NCBI GenBank assembly: GCA_022360105.1
Contig: JAKSDL010000017.1
Coordinates: 1-6,059, forward strand
Length of the DNA: 6,059 bases
From: Pseudomonadota bacterium
GTDB taxonomy: Bacteria; SAR324; XYD2-FULL-50-16; JAHJRI01
Direction of reading: 5' to 3'
Shown here: positions 5,137 through 6,059 of the stretch, in pieces
How positions within the stretch are numbered: the stretch's first letter is position 1
Layout: the number at the start of each line of letters is the position of its first letter
Program-made: the position numbers and the translations under genes
The notes under the pieces: model-generated
The model's input: the letters and a program-made list of their open reading frames with translations, nothing else
Told to the model about the DNA's origin: nothing
The model's database searches: none

Positions 5137-6059
5137 TCAACGGTGTTTTTCCAAAATCGAATTGATGGCTTTTTCGATTATTTGAACGGCACCGATCAGC
5201 AAAGCAAATCGTTTATCTTTGGTTTGTCCGTGATAGTAACGGTAATAGATTTGCTGAGCGATGGTCGCAACTCGAAAGAGGTTGCAACACTGGTAGAAGC
5301 TGAAATCGTTCACTGAAAGACCGGATTTTTTTAGATAGTAAGCCAGGAGTTGGTCCCTGGTTAGTGCTCCTTCCAAATTTGATGGCTGAAAGCGAATGAG
5401 CTGCATTTCATCTGAATCATCCCGATTGACCCAATAGGCCAGGGTAGCTCCCAGATCCATCAGCGGATCACCAATGGTGGTCAATTCCCAATCCAGAACA
5501 CCAACAATCTTTAAAGGGTCTGAAGGATCGAGAACGATATTGTCCAATTTATAATCATTATGAATAATGCCCGGTTTTTCACTGTCCGTTGGCTGGTTAT
5601 CGTACAACCAGGTCATGATCTTTTCGAAATCCGGTGCGTCAGGTGTTTTTGCAGCCTTGTACCTCTTGCTCCAACCTTCAACCTGTCTGTTGATATAACC
5701 CTGCGGTTTTCCAAGATCGCCCAGACCGATTTTTTTATAATCGATGTTGTGCAGTTCCAGCATCACATCGATCATATTTTTACAAAGCTGCTCCATATCC
5801 GTGGGAGAGTAGTGCATGCCCTGGGGCAGATCCTTCCTGAGAATGATCCCTTCAATTCGATTCATAACATAGAAGGAACAACCAATGATCGACTCGTCCT
5901 CCGTATAGGCCAGTGGCTGGGGGCAATATGGAAATGATTCATGCAGGGTGGAAAGGATTTTATATTCCCTGCCCATGTCATGAGCTGTTTTGGCTTTGGT
6001 TCCAAAAGGGGGCCTTCTCAGAACCAGCCTGGTTTCTCCTACCTCTATTAAATAGGTAA
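5137..6059 (-). CDS. APH-family phosphotransferase, ACAD10/11-kinase-like, cut at N-terminus by window edge
   Basis: The frame is open from the window edge to TGA at 5139-5137, giving about 307 residues. The true start lies beyond 6059, because the residues before the internal Met at 5976 are clearly family sequence (TYLIEVGETRLVLRRPPFG, the N-lobe strands with the ATP-binding region). Counting from that internal Met, the catalytic loop is HNDYKLDN at 139-146 (D141 as base, N146 for metal) and the metal-binding LDWE is at 161-164 (D162). DPLMDLG at 170-176 follows. This is the Pfam APH fold of the subfamily fused to acyl-CoA dehydrogenases in human ACAD10/11 and found as LvaA in levulinate catabolism, where the kinase phosphorylates a 4-hydroxyacyl-CoA. 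A similar role on a hydroxyacyl-CoA is likely but inferred; antibiotic modification is unlikely. About 30-50 N-terminal residues are missing. A partner acyl-CoA dehydrogenase could lie upstream, outside the window. Confidence 0.9.
   Translation of the reverse strand, partial: TYLIEVGETRLVLRRPPFGTKAKTAHDMGREYKILSTLHESFPYCPQPLAYTEDESIIGCSFYVMNRIEGIILRKDLPQGMHYSPTDMEQLCKNMIDVMLELHNIDYKKIGLGDLGKPQGYINRQVEGWSKRYKAAKTPDAPDFEKIMTWLYDNQPTDSEKPGIIHNDYKLDNIVLDPSDPLKIVGVLDWELTTIGDPLMDLGATLAYWVNRDDSDEMQLIRFQPSNLEGALTRDQLLAYYLKKSGLSVNDFSFYQCCNLFRVATIAQQIYYRYYHGQTKDKRFALLIGAVQIIEKAINSILEKHR

Noticed and set aside
5560..5937. Plus-strand 125-codon ORF opposite the phosphotransferase
   Set aside because: It is antisense to a well-supported kinase frame and has no family features of its own.
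5137..5976. Aminoglycoside resistance gene
   Set aside because: The fold is APH, but the N-lobe and the sequence around HNDYKLDN are those of the ACAD10/11-LvaA subgroup tied to acyl-CoA metabolism.

Overview
The window is bacterial: tightly packed ORFs, clear Shine-Dalgarno sites, a moderately AT-rich base composition and no introns. The protein set is two short-chain dehydrogenases, a FadH/BaiCD-type flavin oxidoreductase, an ACAD10/11-type APH-fold kinase and an FGGY sugar kinase. Together they suggest an organism that degrades CoA-activated organic acids, possibly an anaerobe such as a sulfate reducer or syntroph of the Desulfobacterota. That taxonomic guess is weak because no marker gene is present.

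Layout, left to right. (1) At 1-759 on the minus strand is the N-terminal 253 residues of a 2,4-dienoyl-CoA reductase/enoate reductase-like flavoenzyme, cut by the window edge. (2) At 902-1660 on the minus strand is a complete NADP-type SDR that may be transcribed together with gene 1. The 142-base gap between them holds a 16-bp palindrome and a possible promoter. (3) A 255-base divergent spacer follows, with a 20-bp imperfect palindrome. (4) At 1916-2722 on the plus strand is a complete NAD-type SDR. Its sequence contains a perfect 30-bp palindrome in register with ten codons just before the catalytic tyrosine. (5) A stem-loop terminator at 2766-2793 separates it from the convergent gene. (6) At 2796-4379 on the minus strand is a complete FGGY carbohydrate kinase with its own putative promoter, which has a TetR-like operator between the -35 and -10 boxes. 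(7) At 4380-5136 there are about 750 bases with no convincing protein gene. On the minus strand this stretch has a promoter-like site, a GGA-rich segment closed by a 9-bp stem, and a four-helix hairpin, and it is the best candidate here for an undescribed RNA. (8) At 5137-6059 on the minus strand is most of an APH-family phosphotransferase, cut at its N-terminus by the window edge.

How the genes may work together (inference). An ACAD10/11- or LvaA-like kinase beside SDRs and a dienoyl-CoA reductase-type flavoenzyme fits catabolism of hydroxylated or unsaturated acyl-CoA compounds, with hydroxyl phosphorylation followed by elimination. The SDRs would interconvert keto and hydroxy groups. The FGGY kinase does not obviously belong to that route. 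It may serve a separate polyol or ketose function, perhaps with the convergent SDR.
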